From: Oidiodendron maius Zn
Lineage: Eukaryota > Ascomycota > Leotiomycetes > Myxotrichaceae
Reading direction: 5' to 3'
Assembly: GCA_000827325.1 (NCBI GenBank)
Contig: KN832883.1
Coordinates: forward strand, 332,867-396,866
Length of the DNA stretch: 64,000 nt
Shown here in pieces: positions 1 through 10,743 of the stretch. The notes beneath the pieces are model-generated. The model had not been told where the DNA came from and searched no databases. It saw only the letters and a program-made list of their open reading frames with translations. The number at the start of each line of letters is the position of its first letter. Position 1 is the stretch's first letter. The position numbers were made by a program, and so were the translations under genes.

Positions 1-614
1 GCACCAGTAAATGGTACAATACTAAGAGCTGTCGTGAAGACCTTTCCAATCTCTTGGAGAGGAGTGATGTTGTCGGTTGGATTTGGGTAGAAATCGCTGA
101 CAATGCCGGGTAAGGCCAATGATATCATGGTTGATGCAAAGTTTAAGGCGGTGTTCATAGCATTCATATAACTGTTCCAGTTTTGGATAGCAACCAATAC
201 ATACCTTCATGTATATCAGTGTGTACTCATTTAAGAAAATCCAAAAAGTGGAAGCTTACCATGCGGGGATATCGACTGGTACACATGGCTGTCCAGCGTT
301 ACAAGTTTCATCCAGACCACTTTCACGAATAAGTTTTATATATTAATAGGACGAAGGAGAACTAACCAGAAAAAGTTTGGAGCGCCGAACGAAGCCGCAA
401 GAGACTGCACATTGTCTGTTGGTGTGACTGTCACATTTACCGCGGACCAAGTGGCTAGGAAAACATCCACCCCGTACGACTCCCAAGTGTCCGCTGTCAA
501 GGGTCCTGTAGGACAAGAAGTCGTGTCTCTATATTGGAGTAGAGCTGATGGAGCAGCCAATGAAGTCCAAAATGTTGAAAAAGAGCAAACAGCGAGCAGT
601 ATTTGAGTCCGCAT
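1..614 (-). CDS. Secreted protein of unknown function (3' part cut by window edge)
   Basis: Minus-strand gene whose 3' end lies beyond base 1. I join exons 614-367, 319-260 and 204-<1 with GT-AG introns of 47 and 55 nt; the frame is kept throughout. The visible 170 residues begin with a signal peptide (about 1-20, ending SLA). Four cysteines follow at 34, 83, 89 and 95, the last three in the order CGLDETCNAGQPC across the first splice. A hydrophobic stretch (about 122-138) comes after. No domain is recognised with certainty. The pattern matches a family of fungal secreted proteins of unknown function that I have seen described only as hypothetical. The start at 614 is chosen because it gives the signal peptide; an in-frame ATG at 755 would add a non-signal leader. 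Exon joins are inferred from splice motifs only. Confidence 0.6.
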
Positions 615-833
615 TCTGCGAAGACACAAGTGTTCTGCCTGAATATCAAGTAGAGAGGGAATCTCAAAATCAAGTGAACTAAAAGCGGTATAATGAATGA
701 AACAGCGGAGGTGAGTAGTGGCTGGAAAGATGTGCATAAAATGATAGAGAGCCAAGTTCTTTTATGTTCTTATATAGAAAGCAATAATAGCTATGTCAAT
801 ATATATTCCTTCTGACTGACTGAAGAACTTGAC

Positions 834-934
834 GACCCTACAAGTAAATCCTTACAACTTTACAAGCCCCCCGGTAGTCCTGACCCTACGAGGGGATCCT
901 TACAAACTTTAAAAAAAACTCCCCCGACAGTCCT
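834..934. repeat. Imperfect tandem duplication, about 50-bp unit, two copies
   Basis: Two adjacent units (834-881 and 882-934) share the order GACCCTAC, then ATCCTTACAA, CTTTA, a C-rich run and AGTCCT. The second copy has a longer A-run. It lies upstream of the secreted-protein gene at 614. No function is evident; this may be a local duplication in the promoter. Confidence 0.5.
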
Positions 935-1600
935 GACACTAGCGATTTTGGCCCAAGATTTATGCAATGGTCTGTAATCAGCGCACCAGTACGTCGGCAT
1001 GAACGGCTGGAGTAATAGATACGAATAAGTACGAGCTTATCGAGCTTGGAGAGTCATGACGTCGCGATCACCGATAATACCTAGGGTACGAGATCGGTTT
1101 GCATAGCTTCTCCTGTTTCATATTTCTAGTAATTGCAGGGGTTTTCGGAGTATAGAACCGATGAGATCCGTCTGAGATCTTATGGCTTTCATTAGCCGTC
1201 AAACACCGTTGCCACGCAAGTAAAGCCACGCCGATCTAACCTGTGGAGGTAATGGGGGGGTTACCTCGCGTTGACAGCTTCATTGCATGGTGTTTTTATT
1301 GGGTTGACTATAGAAGACGAAATATCGGGACAAAATTCCTGCCACAACGCTAGACAGGTATTGGTCTAATAGGGCAGGCAGTAGTCTAACGACTAAACTC
1401 ACCATGAAATTAGTGAGCGACAGGCCGCTACCCCCTTCTTTCATAGCGTACATAACCTGTAGCCATCACTAATGCTCTCTGCCAATCCACTATATAACCG
1501 TTGCTGTGCCAGATCTCGGTGAGACGGATCCTTGCTAGTATTGTTGCAAGACTTTTGTCCCGTATTTCGTATACGGCCACTACAGTATCTGTGTCTTCCT
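935..1600. other. Intergenic stretch without a recognised gene
   Basis: No open frame with recognisable content was seen on either strand. A short G-run is present near 1254-1260. Confidence 0.4.
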
Positions 1601-1639
1601 AATTAGGTTTAACATAACCTTAAATTTCATCCCAGCCCA

Positions 1640-2640
1640 ATTGCATGCGAACATACGAACACGCGCTATGATAGGGCGCTCGGTCCCTGTCTCAGCTACA
1701 AGGGCAATGATTTCTCGTCCGAGCTTCAGGAGCCCACGCTCGGTATGCATATAAGCAAGTTCTGTAGGAATTCCTTCAGCGGGGGATGCCGACGCGCTCT
1801 GGATCGAGCCGGTGCTCCTTCCATGGCACGGAAAGGACGTAGTCGGCCTCTGTCGCATGCGTTCCGATAAGGCGATGCCCTGGTCCAGCTGCTCGGAGCT
1901 CAGATTCTTGAGGAGGAAGTACCCGAGTTTCGTCGGATGATCACGCAGGTAGCAGTGGTCCAGGCAAATAATGATATCGAGAACCAGGGCATCATCCAGC
2001 GTGTCCTGAAGTGTGACTGAGCAGGCGAGAGGACGGTCGGCATTATCACCAAGCCCGACCTCATCAACGGAGGTACCGAAGGTCGTATTGCTAGGCCGGC
2101 AAAGAGCAAGGACGCGACCAGGTTGAGCTCTGAGACGAGCTGTACACCCTCTGCTGAAGGCAGTTGTGGCATGTGTGGCCAACGACCTCATTGCGCAGCA
2201 CGTCCTCTAGGCCCTGGTGGCGGAGCTGTGTCAGCGCCCCGAGTCCGTGATTGTCCCTGAGAGCTCCGAGAGCTCCGAGAAACCCGTTAGCACCAGTATT
2301 CTTGATACAGTACTGGTCAGCCCGTGCTACGCCGTCCTTTGGCGTGGGACTTGCGCAGAAGGACGGTAGCGGTATCTCGGGTTTGTTCCATGTCATGGTG
2401 AGGGATGATCTCTGTCGCCAATTTCATGCAGATGCCGTCCTGCCTACTTAGGGAAGGGGATTCCAGTGAGACCTTCTAAGACGGAGCTATCCTTGGCCGA
2501 CTGGTGTCGCACACTGCCAACTGTGGAAGCGAGACGTGGACCATTGGCACTGATACGCGCGGTTTGGTGTGGTCGATGGGTAGACTTTGCGGAACGGAGG
2601 CCTTCGAGGGAGGAGAAGAGGGCCATCTCATTCAGTGCTT
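1640..2640 (-). pseudogene. Dynamin-family GTPase pseudogene with an internal inverted block
   Basis: Minus-strand frames hold pieces of a fungal dynamin-like GTPase. Near 2445-2540 lie a LPQL stretch and the segment after the P-loop, ending SSVLEGLTGIPFP. Near 1925-1850 lies KLGYFLLKNLSSEQLDQG, the part that follows the G4 motif in dynamins, and near 1815-1680 come WKEHRLDPERVGIP and then MHTERGLLKLG in another frame. The piece that should sit between them (NNDIENQG, then GERTVGIITKPDL with the TKPD G4 motif, then SKDATRL) reads on the plus strand at about 1951-2135, with one in-frame stop. The gene is therefore broken by several frame changes and by inversion of an internal block of about 200 bp. 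It is a decayed host gene, not a functional GTPase. Family assignment rests on motif order. Confidence 0.6.
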
Positions 2641-2799
2641 CTGTCTGGTCACATCTACGCTACAGATCGGGACACGAGCAAAAGTTTCAGATCTTCATCT
2701 ATCGACTTTCTTGTAACAACGCAGATCAAACCACGTCTCCTAACTCGTCCCAAAAGCCCACCTCCCTGACAGCTTCCTCATATTCATTTCATCGATGAA

Positions 2800-3312
2800 T
2801 CCATTCAAATCATCTTGCGAGAGGTCTCAGCAACCATGCCAACCTCGGCCTTCTTTTGCTAGATGCCCAAAAATCCAGCCTTACCAGGATCGCACGTCTC
2901 GACTTCATAATCTCGCTTCCATGCCCATCCAACCTCTTTGATGATATGCAGGCGATATGCTAGAATGGCAGCACCAAGCACAGTGTATGACTGCCGAGCC
3001 TTCCAACTTCCATTCCAACTCAACCTCGTCCTTCACATGAGCGTTACCCGATGCGCCAGCCTTCATGTCCGCGGTGCTATAGTTTGAGGCTTTACCAGGA
3101 GCTGATTTGGGCCCATTCTACTATGATATGAATCTCGATCTGCAAAGTATCGCTGGGTATCGAGCTGAAGTAAGCAATATCCTATTATATTATCTAACCG
3201 CAGAAGACTTCTTAATCTTAAATCGGTGTAAATGGCATAGAGACTGATCTCATTAACTCAATGTCTAATACAAAAACAGAGGAGAGCCTTTGCTTGACCC
3301 CTTACCCATCAA
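2800..3312. other. Intergenic stretch, possible worn coding remnant
   Basis: No intact gene. The minus strand around 2880-2960 reads as short protein-like pieces but is interrupted and unrecognised. Confidence 0.25.
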
Positions 3313-5004
3313 TTAAACCCAGTCCTGCGGGCTGACGCCCACATTCTCCACCGAATACAATCCCACGATACCCTCCGGCTCGTCATCCTCCTTCGCCCGA
3401 ACAGGCTCCGCAAACTCGCTCAAGAACTTCAACATCCACATATCCATTCGAAAGCTCGAGTCAACATTCTTTCTACAAACCTCATGGAAAATCTGCAAGC
3501 GGGCAAAACAACTCTCCAGCATAGGCCAGTAATCTCGTAACCACATCAGAATAGTGAAGTTCCGTTCGAGCCGTGAGCGAGCAGCCGCTATGGCTCCTTC
3601 GTCAGTGTCAAAAAGCAACGTGTGGATCTGTATAGTCGACGCGATCACGATAATATGTCCGACCATGTTATACCAGACTTCGCATCCGGGGGTGGCGTGC
3701 GAGGCGTAGACGATGGTGCATAGTTTCGCAGCGAAGGACTTGCACTTGTTGGCGTAGTAATGGTTTCCGGAGCCATGGCGGTCCTCGTGAAGAAGCTGGT
3801 AGAAGAGCAGCTGTCCGAAGTGGTAGTAGCCCAAGTAGACAGCTACGAAGATTCGTCCGAGACCTTGGGAGGCGTACCGTTGGAGGTTCTCGGGAGTGTC
3901 ATGCATGTATTCAGGGAGGGCGGCGTACCATTCATCCATTTTCTGTGACAAGTCTCGCACAGTTTGCTCTACCACGAGGGTGATGGTGCTTCCAGCGGCT
4001 GTTTTGGCAATTGTGTCGTTGATTTGAGAGAGGATGCGGTTCAGGGTTATCATTTGGGCGAGAAGAGACGACGAGCGATCATCCCCATGGTCGAGTGCTA
4101 CGTTTCCTGGATGCCATTGGAGAAAGCTCATCTCATCGATTGGCAACGGAAGGACCTCCATGTGAGGCATCTGTCGTGGAAGACGAATACTTCGTGATGA
4201 CCAGACATCCACCATGCATAGAGTCCACCATACTCGTATGATCAACATATTGAACAAACGCCACGCATCGGAAACTTACCTCTGATGTTGACTTCTCGTT
4301 CTAACGGATCTTGTACTGGCTTCCTTGCTATGTCTAGTAAAGTTGCCATTCGACATGCTACTGTGTAGTATACGGACTCTGTAATAGCATTGTCTTCAGT
4401 AGTGCTGATAGCACCAAGGAGCACGCAAGCTTGAATCGTGGTAATAGAATTGACTCGTAGATCAAGAAGCCTTGTGCTTTCATCATAGTACGGCATACAT
4501 CGATCCCGCGGCGGAATATTTGAGAATGCTGCATTTGACGAGAATCTGGGGAAGTATTAGCACTTGCTAACAAGAAAGTTAGTAGAGTAAAACCTAGCGG
4601 ATAGTGCCATCATAGCAAAAAGTAGAACTCGAGGAGCCGTCCCTTCTCTGATCTGTCCGATGAAGCTGGGCCTGTGAAACAGAGAATGAAATTGGTCGTG
4701 AATGAGATCAAAATAAAGCTCGACGAGCTCTAAGCACAGCTCCCGCGGAGGCAAAGGCATTCCAGTCTCGGCTGTTTCGCTGCTAGGACTTTGGGCGGTC
4801 ATCCCGGTATTTTCGTGTCGTCGAGCTTTTAATGGTGTTCCGCCTCGATGGCAGTTAAAGCCCCGTTCATCGCAGTATGAGCACGTGCTCGAGCCCCTCT
4901 GCGTGTGGCATTTTCGTCTGCGTGATCTAGGAGCCGATCAGCAAGCTTCCGAAGTTGTCAGGAATACTTTACCTGCAGGCCGAACAAGCAATTAAGGCCC
5001 TCAT
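3313..5004 (-). CDS. Zn2Cys6 fungal-specific transcription factor
   Basis: Four exons: 5004-4973, 4926-4594, 4545-4280 and 4232-3313, with introns of 46, 48 and 47 nt. The joined product is 516 residues. The N-terminus carries a complete binuclear zinc cluster (Cys 7, 10, 17, 26, 29, 36, spacing C-x2-C-x6-C-x8-C-x2-C-x6-C), split by the first intron between the second and third Cys. After a short linker comes the fungal-specific regulatory domain: LYFDLIHDQFHSLFHRPSF, then LLFAMMALSAR, then the VWWTLCMVDVWSS stretch after the third splice. It should be a nuclear DNA-binding regulator of CGG-type sites. It lies upstream of, and in the same direction as, the GH27 gene's neighbourhood, so sugar genes at 5.9-10.7 kb are possible targets; that is inference from position only. 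Confidence 0.85.
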
Positions 5005-5315
5005 GGCGTTTATCCTCCGTGTGATAGACTTCGGGCTGGCCAAATGGAAACGTGACTTTGATAATGGACCTCGGTACATGTATGAGGTAATCGTCAGTTG
5101 TGCATTGCCCTTAGAGCAGAGATCTCCCCGAAATTCCTTCCCGAGACATGAAGCTGTTGAGAATCCGGTGTCAAACGTGGCTTGATGCCTCAAACCTCTG
5201 TGAGCTCTGTCAGATTCAAAATGCAAAATCTCGGCGGAGTTGGTGGTGTGGAGTTTGTACCCCGCATTATGAAATTTAAGTGGCCTGGCGTTTGAGGCAG
5301 AAATGCCTGTGTTGT

Positions 5316-5591
5316 TGTTGCGTCGAGTGGGGCTTAGTGTAGGTGCACGTGATAGGCTCGTATTTTCAGGTAATGATGCTCTGTATTTTCTAAGGGTGGG
5401 TTCAACCACCACCTTTATACCAGGACTAGAATTCCAAATACAGTCTCAAATAACTCAAATCAAGTGGTTTCAGCATCCTTAACATGTACTCCTTCACACA
5501 GTCTATAACATTAGTATTCAGAGCACAAGTATCATCATTTGAGTTGGTTACTCAGCACCGAAACTGGACTAGCTTCCGGGATACCGCAACA
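5316..5591 (-). mobile_element. Solo LTR of an LTR retrotransposon, 276 bp, with 5-bp target duplication
   Basis: The block starts TGTTGCG and ends CGCAACA on the plus strand, giving short inverted ends with TG..CA. It is flanked by perfect 5-bp direct repeats GTTGT at 5311-5315 and 5592-5596. A related copy lies inverted at about 61140-61416. No internal element sequence is present, so this is a solo LTR left by recombination. It sits between the regulator at 3.3-5.0 kb and the GH27 gene. The clean target duplication suggests a younger age than the copy at 61 kb. Confidence 0.85.
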
Positions 5592-5887
5592 GTTGTACAT
5601 GATTCGTCAGCCCTGCTGAGTTCATATATGCTTCCATCGTCTGTATATATCCAGCCTCTTTAGATTATTCCATAAACGGCATTATGTTCATCACATTATT
5701 GCATCGTTCAAGTTTCCCGATCTTGACAAGAGGTGTTCAAGATTGGCTCAAGTGTTCCTAGGTGTGCCCAAGTCATGGAGTGGACATCGAGAGAATAGCA
5801 GGAACACCATACCCTTTATTGCATTTAGCTAGCTTCTATAACGTCTAGTCTTATTCCTTTGTGTCTGGATTATGTTCGGCCTCCGGG

Positions 5888-7699
5888 CTATAGTTCATCT
5901 TTCGCCATAGAATATCTCGCTGTCTTTTCGCCTGGATTTCTCAGACGGAAAACTTCTGCAGAGTGTCTCTTAACCAGCACACTTAAGGTCCCGCCGGCCG
6001 CAATAGAAGAATATTTCTTCCCCAAGATTCTTGGATCTCCGGCTTTCAGGCCTTCCTGATAACTCATCGCACTAGAATTGTACCAATGCGCCTCCTTCAA
6101 AAGTTGCTCACTGGATCGCTGGTCATCGCCAGCATCAAGAATCTTCTGCGCCGTTTCGATGTCCATCCTCCCCGCCCACAAATCATACACATCCCAAGCT
6201 TGCTTTACCTGTGGTGCCGAACCTTCTGGTCCCTCATAGTAGAATATCTCTTCAAGCGATGCAGACATCTGGATGTCTTGGTCTGCGGCATTGAACAGAA
6301 TGACGACTTGATCGCCGCTGGCGAGCTGGCCTGTCCACAAATGTGTCTCGCCCATTCCATACTTGTCTTTCTTGACATTCGTATCGCGGCGTACGAGATT
6401 AACAGCGAGACCAAGTGGATCTTGGCTGATTGCAATGATTGATGGATTGTTGAGTATCGTGAGAGTTGTTGCGGACATCGTGCGCAGATCATGGCCCATG
6501 AGTAATGGCGACTTCAATGCGGCCCACATGGAGAAATGTGCTTTGTACTAGATTTGTCGATTAATCTCTGATTCCCCAGAATTCTTCTACAAATCAATGG
6601 CACGTTGTTACCTCGTCATCTGTCATTCCTCCATTTCCCACTTCGAGCATATCAAGATCATTCCAGCCTCCTGGCTGTGCACGATCTGAGAATGCGGAGA
6701 CTCGGTTCATTATGCTCAAAACGGAGCAGTGAGTACCTTCGCACTGTCAGTACGCTCCAAGAGTACATGAAAGAATGTGCAAGCCGACCTGGTGCAATGC
6801 AATGCGGATCTTTTGCATCATCACAACTGCAAAGTGCATCTGGCCTAGTAAACGCATCATATATGTCGCCTGACATTCGCCATGAGTTCGCCAGAGACAT
6901 TCCCCACTGTTTCCATTGTCAGTTTCACAATTCAGGCCCAGTCCTCTCACACATTGCATCCATCAGTGCAATAAAGACAGATAGGCTCACTGTGTGGACA
7001 TAATCTTCTCCCCAGTTGCATAAGCTGTACAAGATTGGTCTTCCGGTAGCATTCAGGGCTTTCCACATTACATTGTATCGATTGTAGGATATCTGAGGCG
7101 TGCCAAACCTGCCCATATGATAGCAGTTGTCGTATTTCAAATAATCCACACCCCATGATGCGAACGCCTGCGCATCTTGAGTTTCAAAATCCAATGAACC
7201 AGCTTGAAGAATTAGCACCTTGCAAAACTTGCTCCTCTTTGGGTATCAATTACCTACCAAACCTCGCACAAGTCATCTCCCCCGCACTGGAATACATCCC
7301 GAAAAGTAACTCAAGAGCGTGAATGTCATCGGCCACCGCTTTCATGCCGCGAGGAAACTTCTTCCGATCTGCAAGGAGCCATTGGTCCGAGTCTCTACGT
7401 CCGGCCGACCAGCAGTCATCCAGAACAACGTATGTGTAACCCACGTCACGGAGGCCAGAGCTGACAAGCTTGGCGGAGGTGTCGAGGAGCAATGAGTCGG
7501 ATACATCACAGCCTAAGGAATTCCAGTTATTCTCGGGCGTGTCAGTGCAGCTATGAGATGGATCGGGGCGGATGAGAAGACATTTGGGCTTTTTGGAACT
7601 TACCCATCCCATTTGAGGCGTTCTTGCGAGACCATTGTTGACACCAAGGGCGCTGCCAACGAGAAGACCTGCAATGAAGGAAACGCCCAGTGTTGCCAT
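5888..7699 (-). CDS. Alpha-galactosidase, glycoside hydrolase family 27, secreted
   Basis: Six exons: 7699-7604, 7531-7258, 7202-6991, 6906-6789, 6736-6612 and 6547-5888. The product is 494 residues with a signal peptide (about 1-19). The GH27 core begins [14 protein letters not shown] across the first splice. The nucleophile is Asp148 in DYLKYDNC and the acid/base is Asp208 in [24 protein letters not shown] and ISQDPLG follow in family order. A C-terminal beta-sandwich of about 200 residues completes the enzyme. It hydrolyses terminal alpha-galactosyl units from melibiose, raffinose-type sugars or galactomannan outside the cell. The gene is divergent from a maltose-permease-type transporter (ATG to ATG 1.13 kb), which suggests co-use. 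Clustered short introns are normal for this family. Confidence 0.92.
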
Positions 7700-7929
7700 G
7701 ACGTGGGTAGTGAAATTGAAGCAAAATCAGAATTGAAAGAAGGAAAGGAAGGAATCCGAACGTCCAGTTGCGAGAAGTTCTGATAACTGTTGGCGCAAGA
7801 CGAAAGAAGACACAATGGAGAGGATCCGAAGCAATCAAAGCTCGGGAGCTTTGCTCGAGTGGGATGCATCCACTTAGCTTCCCTTTCATTGGACCCCACT
7901 TTTCCCAGTATTGGTAGTAGGAAGGCTAA

Positions 7930-8310
7930 ATTACGGTAAAATTGGACTTAATTATCGTTATCACCGTAATGTACAGGACAGAGTTATTACACCTTATATT
8001 GTAATCACGTGACCCTCTAACCTGTAGGAAGGAAAGAGGCAAAGCTAAACCTGAACAGGTATAAAGAGGTTTGTAGAGACCTTCTTCTTATGCCTCTACC
8101 CAAAATAGGCCAGGAAAGCAAGGATTTTAGAGCCCTCGAGAGCCTTTTCACTCCCCCCGAAGCCTTAAAAATCAAGCCTATGCTTAGAAATACCCCTAGA
8201 AGTCATTAAAAAACAGCACGTGCTGTAAGCTAAAACTACTTTACGATACGTAAAGTTGGAAGTCTGTGTACATTATTACTGATAACGATACACTTCAATC
8301 ACGTAGTTGG
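7930..8310. mobile_element. Possible MITE-like element with imperfect terminal inverted repeats
   Basis: Inner end sequences TATCGTTATCA...GTAATGTACA near 7950-7980 recur as the reverse complement near 8260-8292. The outer parts of the ends match only loosely and no coding capacity lies between. It occupies the promoter region between the divergent GH27 and transporter genes. No clear target duplication was found, so the boundaries are approximate. Confidence 0.3.
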
Positions 8311-8375
8311 TATATTTTTTTTCATACCGTGGACATCAAAAGGCGGGATCGGAGAAGCTAGAATGATAGACAAGG

Positions 8376-8407
8376 GGCGGTAAAGGCGGTAAAGGCGGTA
8401 AAGGCGG
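8376..8407. repeat. 9-bp tandem repeat GGCGGTAAA, about 3.5 copies
   Basis: Four GGCGG boxes are spaced by TAAA, and a further AAAGGCGG lies just downstream near 8420. It is about 430 bp upstream of the sugar transporter ATG. GC boxes in phased array could bind a C2H2 regulator; this is speculative. Confidence 0.5.
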
Positions 8408-8832
8408 CATCGACAGGCAAAGGCGGTTTTAATCCCGCATCGAGCCAGCCGACTGGGCCTGTCAAGTCCTAATTGCGTCGAAATCGGCGGACATAGCCGT
8501 ATACAGACTTCAATCCTTGTTCTCTTCCGCGTGTTCTCGGCTCATGAACATCCTACAAGTTTAGCCCACACTCTGCGGTTGGTCCCCACAGCCCACACGG
8601 CCGTCCCCATGGGCAGCTTTTCCAGGAAAGCAACTAGCTTCCCAAGCATTGCGTTCCCCGCAACATCTTTCGACGTCTTTGCAAGCGTGGAGCTTTTGGA
8701 CCCCTTGCAAGGTGTATAAATCATCCCTGATGCCCGCCTACAAGCAACTTCATCCGATACTTTGAAGTCTGGCTTCAGTCTTCCTATTTTGACGGAACTT
8801 CAGGCTTGACAGAATTAACCTGCTACACATCC

Positions 8833-10743
8833 ATGGCGTCCGATCTCCCAGCCCAGACCAGTAAGGCAGTGCAGCACTCGCAGCTCGAGGCAATCGCCTC
8901 TGCCAATGAAAAGATGGGCGAGGCTCAGGTCATTGAGCAGGCCAAGGAAGCCACCGAGATCGAACATACGCTCTCGGTTATGGAGTGCGTCAAAAGCTAC
9001 CCAATGGCCATTTTTTGGAGCATCATGGTTTCTATGTGCGTTGTGATGGAAGGTCTGCTCTCCACGTCCACATTCAGAATTCTCAGCTGACCAGCCACAG
9101 GCTACGATGTCTCCCTGATTGGAAACTTCTTCGCCTACCCCACCTTTGCTAAGAAGTACGGGAACTATTACCCAGATATTGACGGCGGAACTTATACCCT
9201 CACGGCTCCCTGGCAATCAGGTATTGGGAATGCTTCTGGTGTTGGTGCTTTCTTTGGAGTTATGCTAAATGGCTGGCTCGTTGATTGGTTTGGGCAGAAG
9301 AGGACGCTGTTGGGTTCTCTCATTGCGCTAACTGCTTTTGTCTTCATTACTTTTTTTGCTCCTAATATTGGCACTCTGACTGCTGGGGAGGTTCTCTGTG
9401 GCCTACCGTGGTACGGTTAAATATATATTTTTTTGAATTTCATGTGATTGAAGGTCAACTGACAAGTTTACTTAGGGGTGTATTCGCATCTGCAGCACCG
9501 GCTTATGCTTCGGAGGTGTTACCACTCCAACTTCGAATCTATCTTACTTCCTACACCAATATGTAAGTACCCCCTGTAACTTGCTTTGCGGCTGTTACAA
9601 CTCCATGTTAAGTAGATTGTCCCGAAGTAATACGTCCAAGGTGCTTCATCATCGGTCAGCTCATCGCCGCCGGAGTTCTGAAAGGCCTCGTCAACAACCC
9701 AACCGAATGGGGCTACAAGATCCCCTTCGCAGTTCAATGGGTCTGGCCCGCCTTCCTCATACCAATCCTTATCTTCGCCCCAGAATCGCCGTGGCACCTA
9801 GTCCGCAAGGGTCGTTTCGACGAAGCAGAGCATTCTCTCCGCCGCCTGCAGAGAAAATCTGCACCCATCAATCCAAAAGCTACGCTGGCTGCGATCATTT
9901 ACACCGATAACCTTGAGAAGGAATTAACAGTTGGCACACATTACAGAGACTGCTTCAAGGGTACTGAGCTCAGACGCACGGAGATTGCTTGCTTCATATT
10001 CGCAGCTCAGGTTCTCAGCGGAGGGAACTTCGCGTACAACTCCACGTACTTCTTCAAGCAGATAGGGCTGGACTCCAATACGACCTACAAGTAAGTGCTC
10101 ACGCACCCCATCTGCTGATTCCGAGCTAGAAGAACAAAGCTGATTCTGTACGCACAGGCTTAGCGTTGGTGGAACTGGCATGGCCCTCGTCGGAACTCTC
10201 ATCTCTTGGTTCGCACTCATGCCCTACTTCGGTCGTCGTACCATCTACCTCTGGGGCATGGCGACCATGTGCACCATCCTAATGCTCATCGGGATCCTCA
10301 ACGTGCACACGTCCAAACACTCCTTCGGCATGACGCAAGCCGTGCTAACCCTAGTCTGGACCTTTGTCTTCCAGCTCTCCGTCGGACAAATCGGCTGGGG
10401 CGTACCAGCGGAAGTAGGGTCCACCCGTCTCAGGCAGAAAACTGTTTGCCTGGCACGAAACGCGTATTATATTGTCGGAGTTGTGGCGAATGCCCTAGAG
10501 CCGTATTTTATGAATCCGACGCAGTGGAATTTGAAGGGCTATACTGGGTTTGTGTGGGGTGGGACCGCGTTTGTTATGCTTGTGTGGGGATTCTTTCGTT
10601 TACCGGAGACTAAGGGGAGGAGCTTTGATGAGCTGGATGTGTTGTTTGCGAAGAAAGTATCGGCGAGGAAGTTTAAAAGCACGGTTGTTGATGCGTTTGA
10701 TGAGTCCGAGACAGCTGAAATCGTGAGAAATGCAAGGGAGTAG
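8833..10743 (+). CDS. MFS sugar transporter, maltose/alpha-glucoside permease type
   Basis: Five exons: 8833-9052, 9101-9410, 9476-9562, 9641-10090 and 10158-10743, giving 550 residues. The start at 8833 has a good context (CCATGG); open frame upstream lacks an ATG. The sequence follows the fungal maltose permease group: VVMEGYDVSLIGNFFAYP in the first membrane segment, NASGVGAFFGVMLNGWL, GEVLCGLPWG, then PESPWHLVRKGRFDEA in the central loop and the terminal RLPETKGRSFDELDVLF motif. Twelve transmembrane helices are expected in the plasma membrane with proton symport of a di- or trisaccharide. Its divergent pairing with a GH27 alpha-galactosidase hints at melibiose- or raffinose-type substrates, which the sequence alone cannot show. 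Confidence 0.9.

Noticed and set aside
2251-2798. Plus-strand genes over the dynamin remnant
   Set aside because: They lie opposite recognisable dynamin segments on the minus strand and lack content of their own, apart from the inverted block at about 1951-2135.
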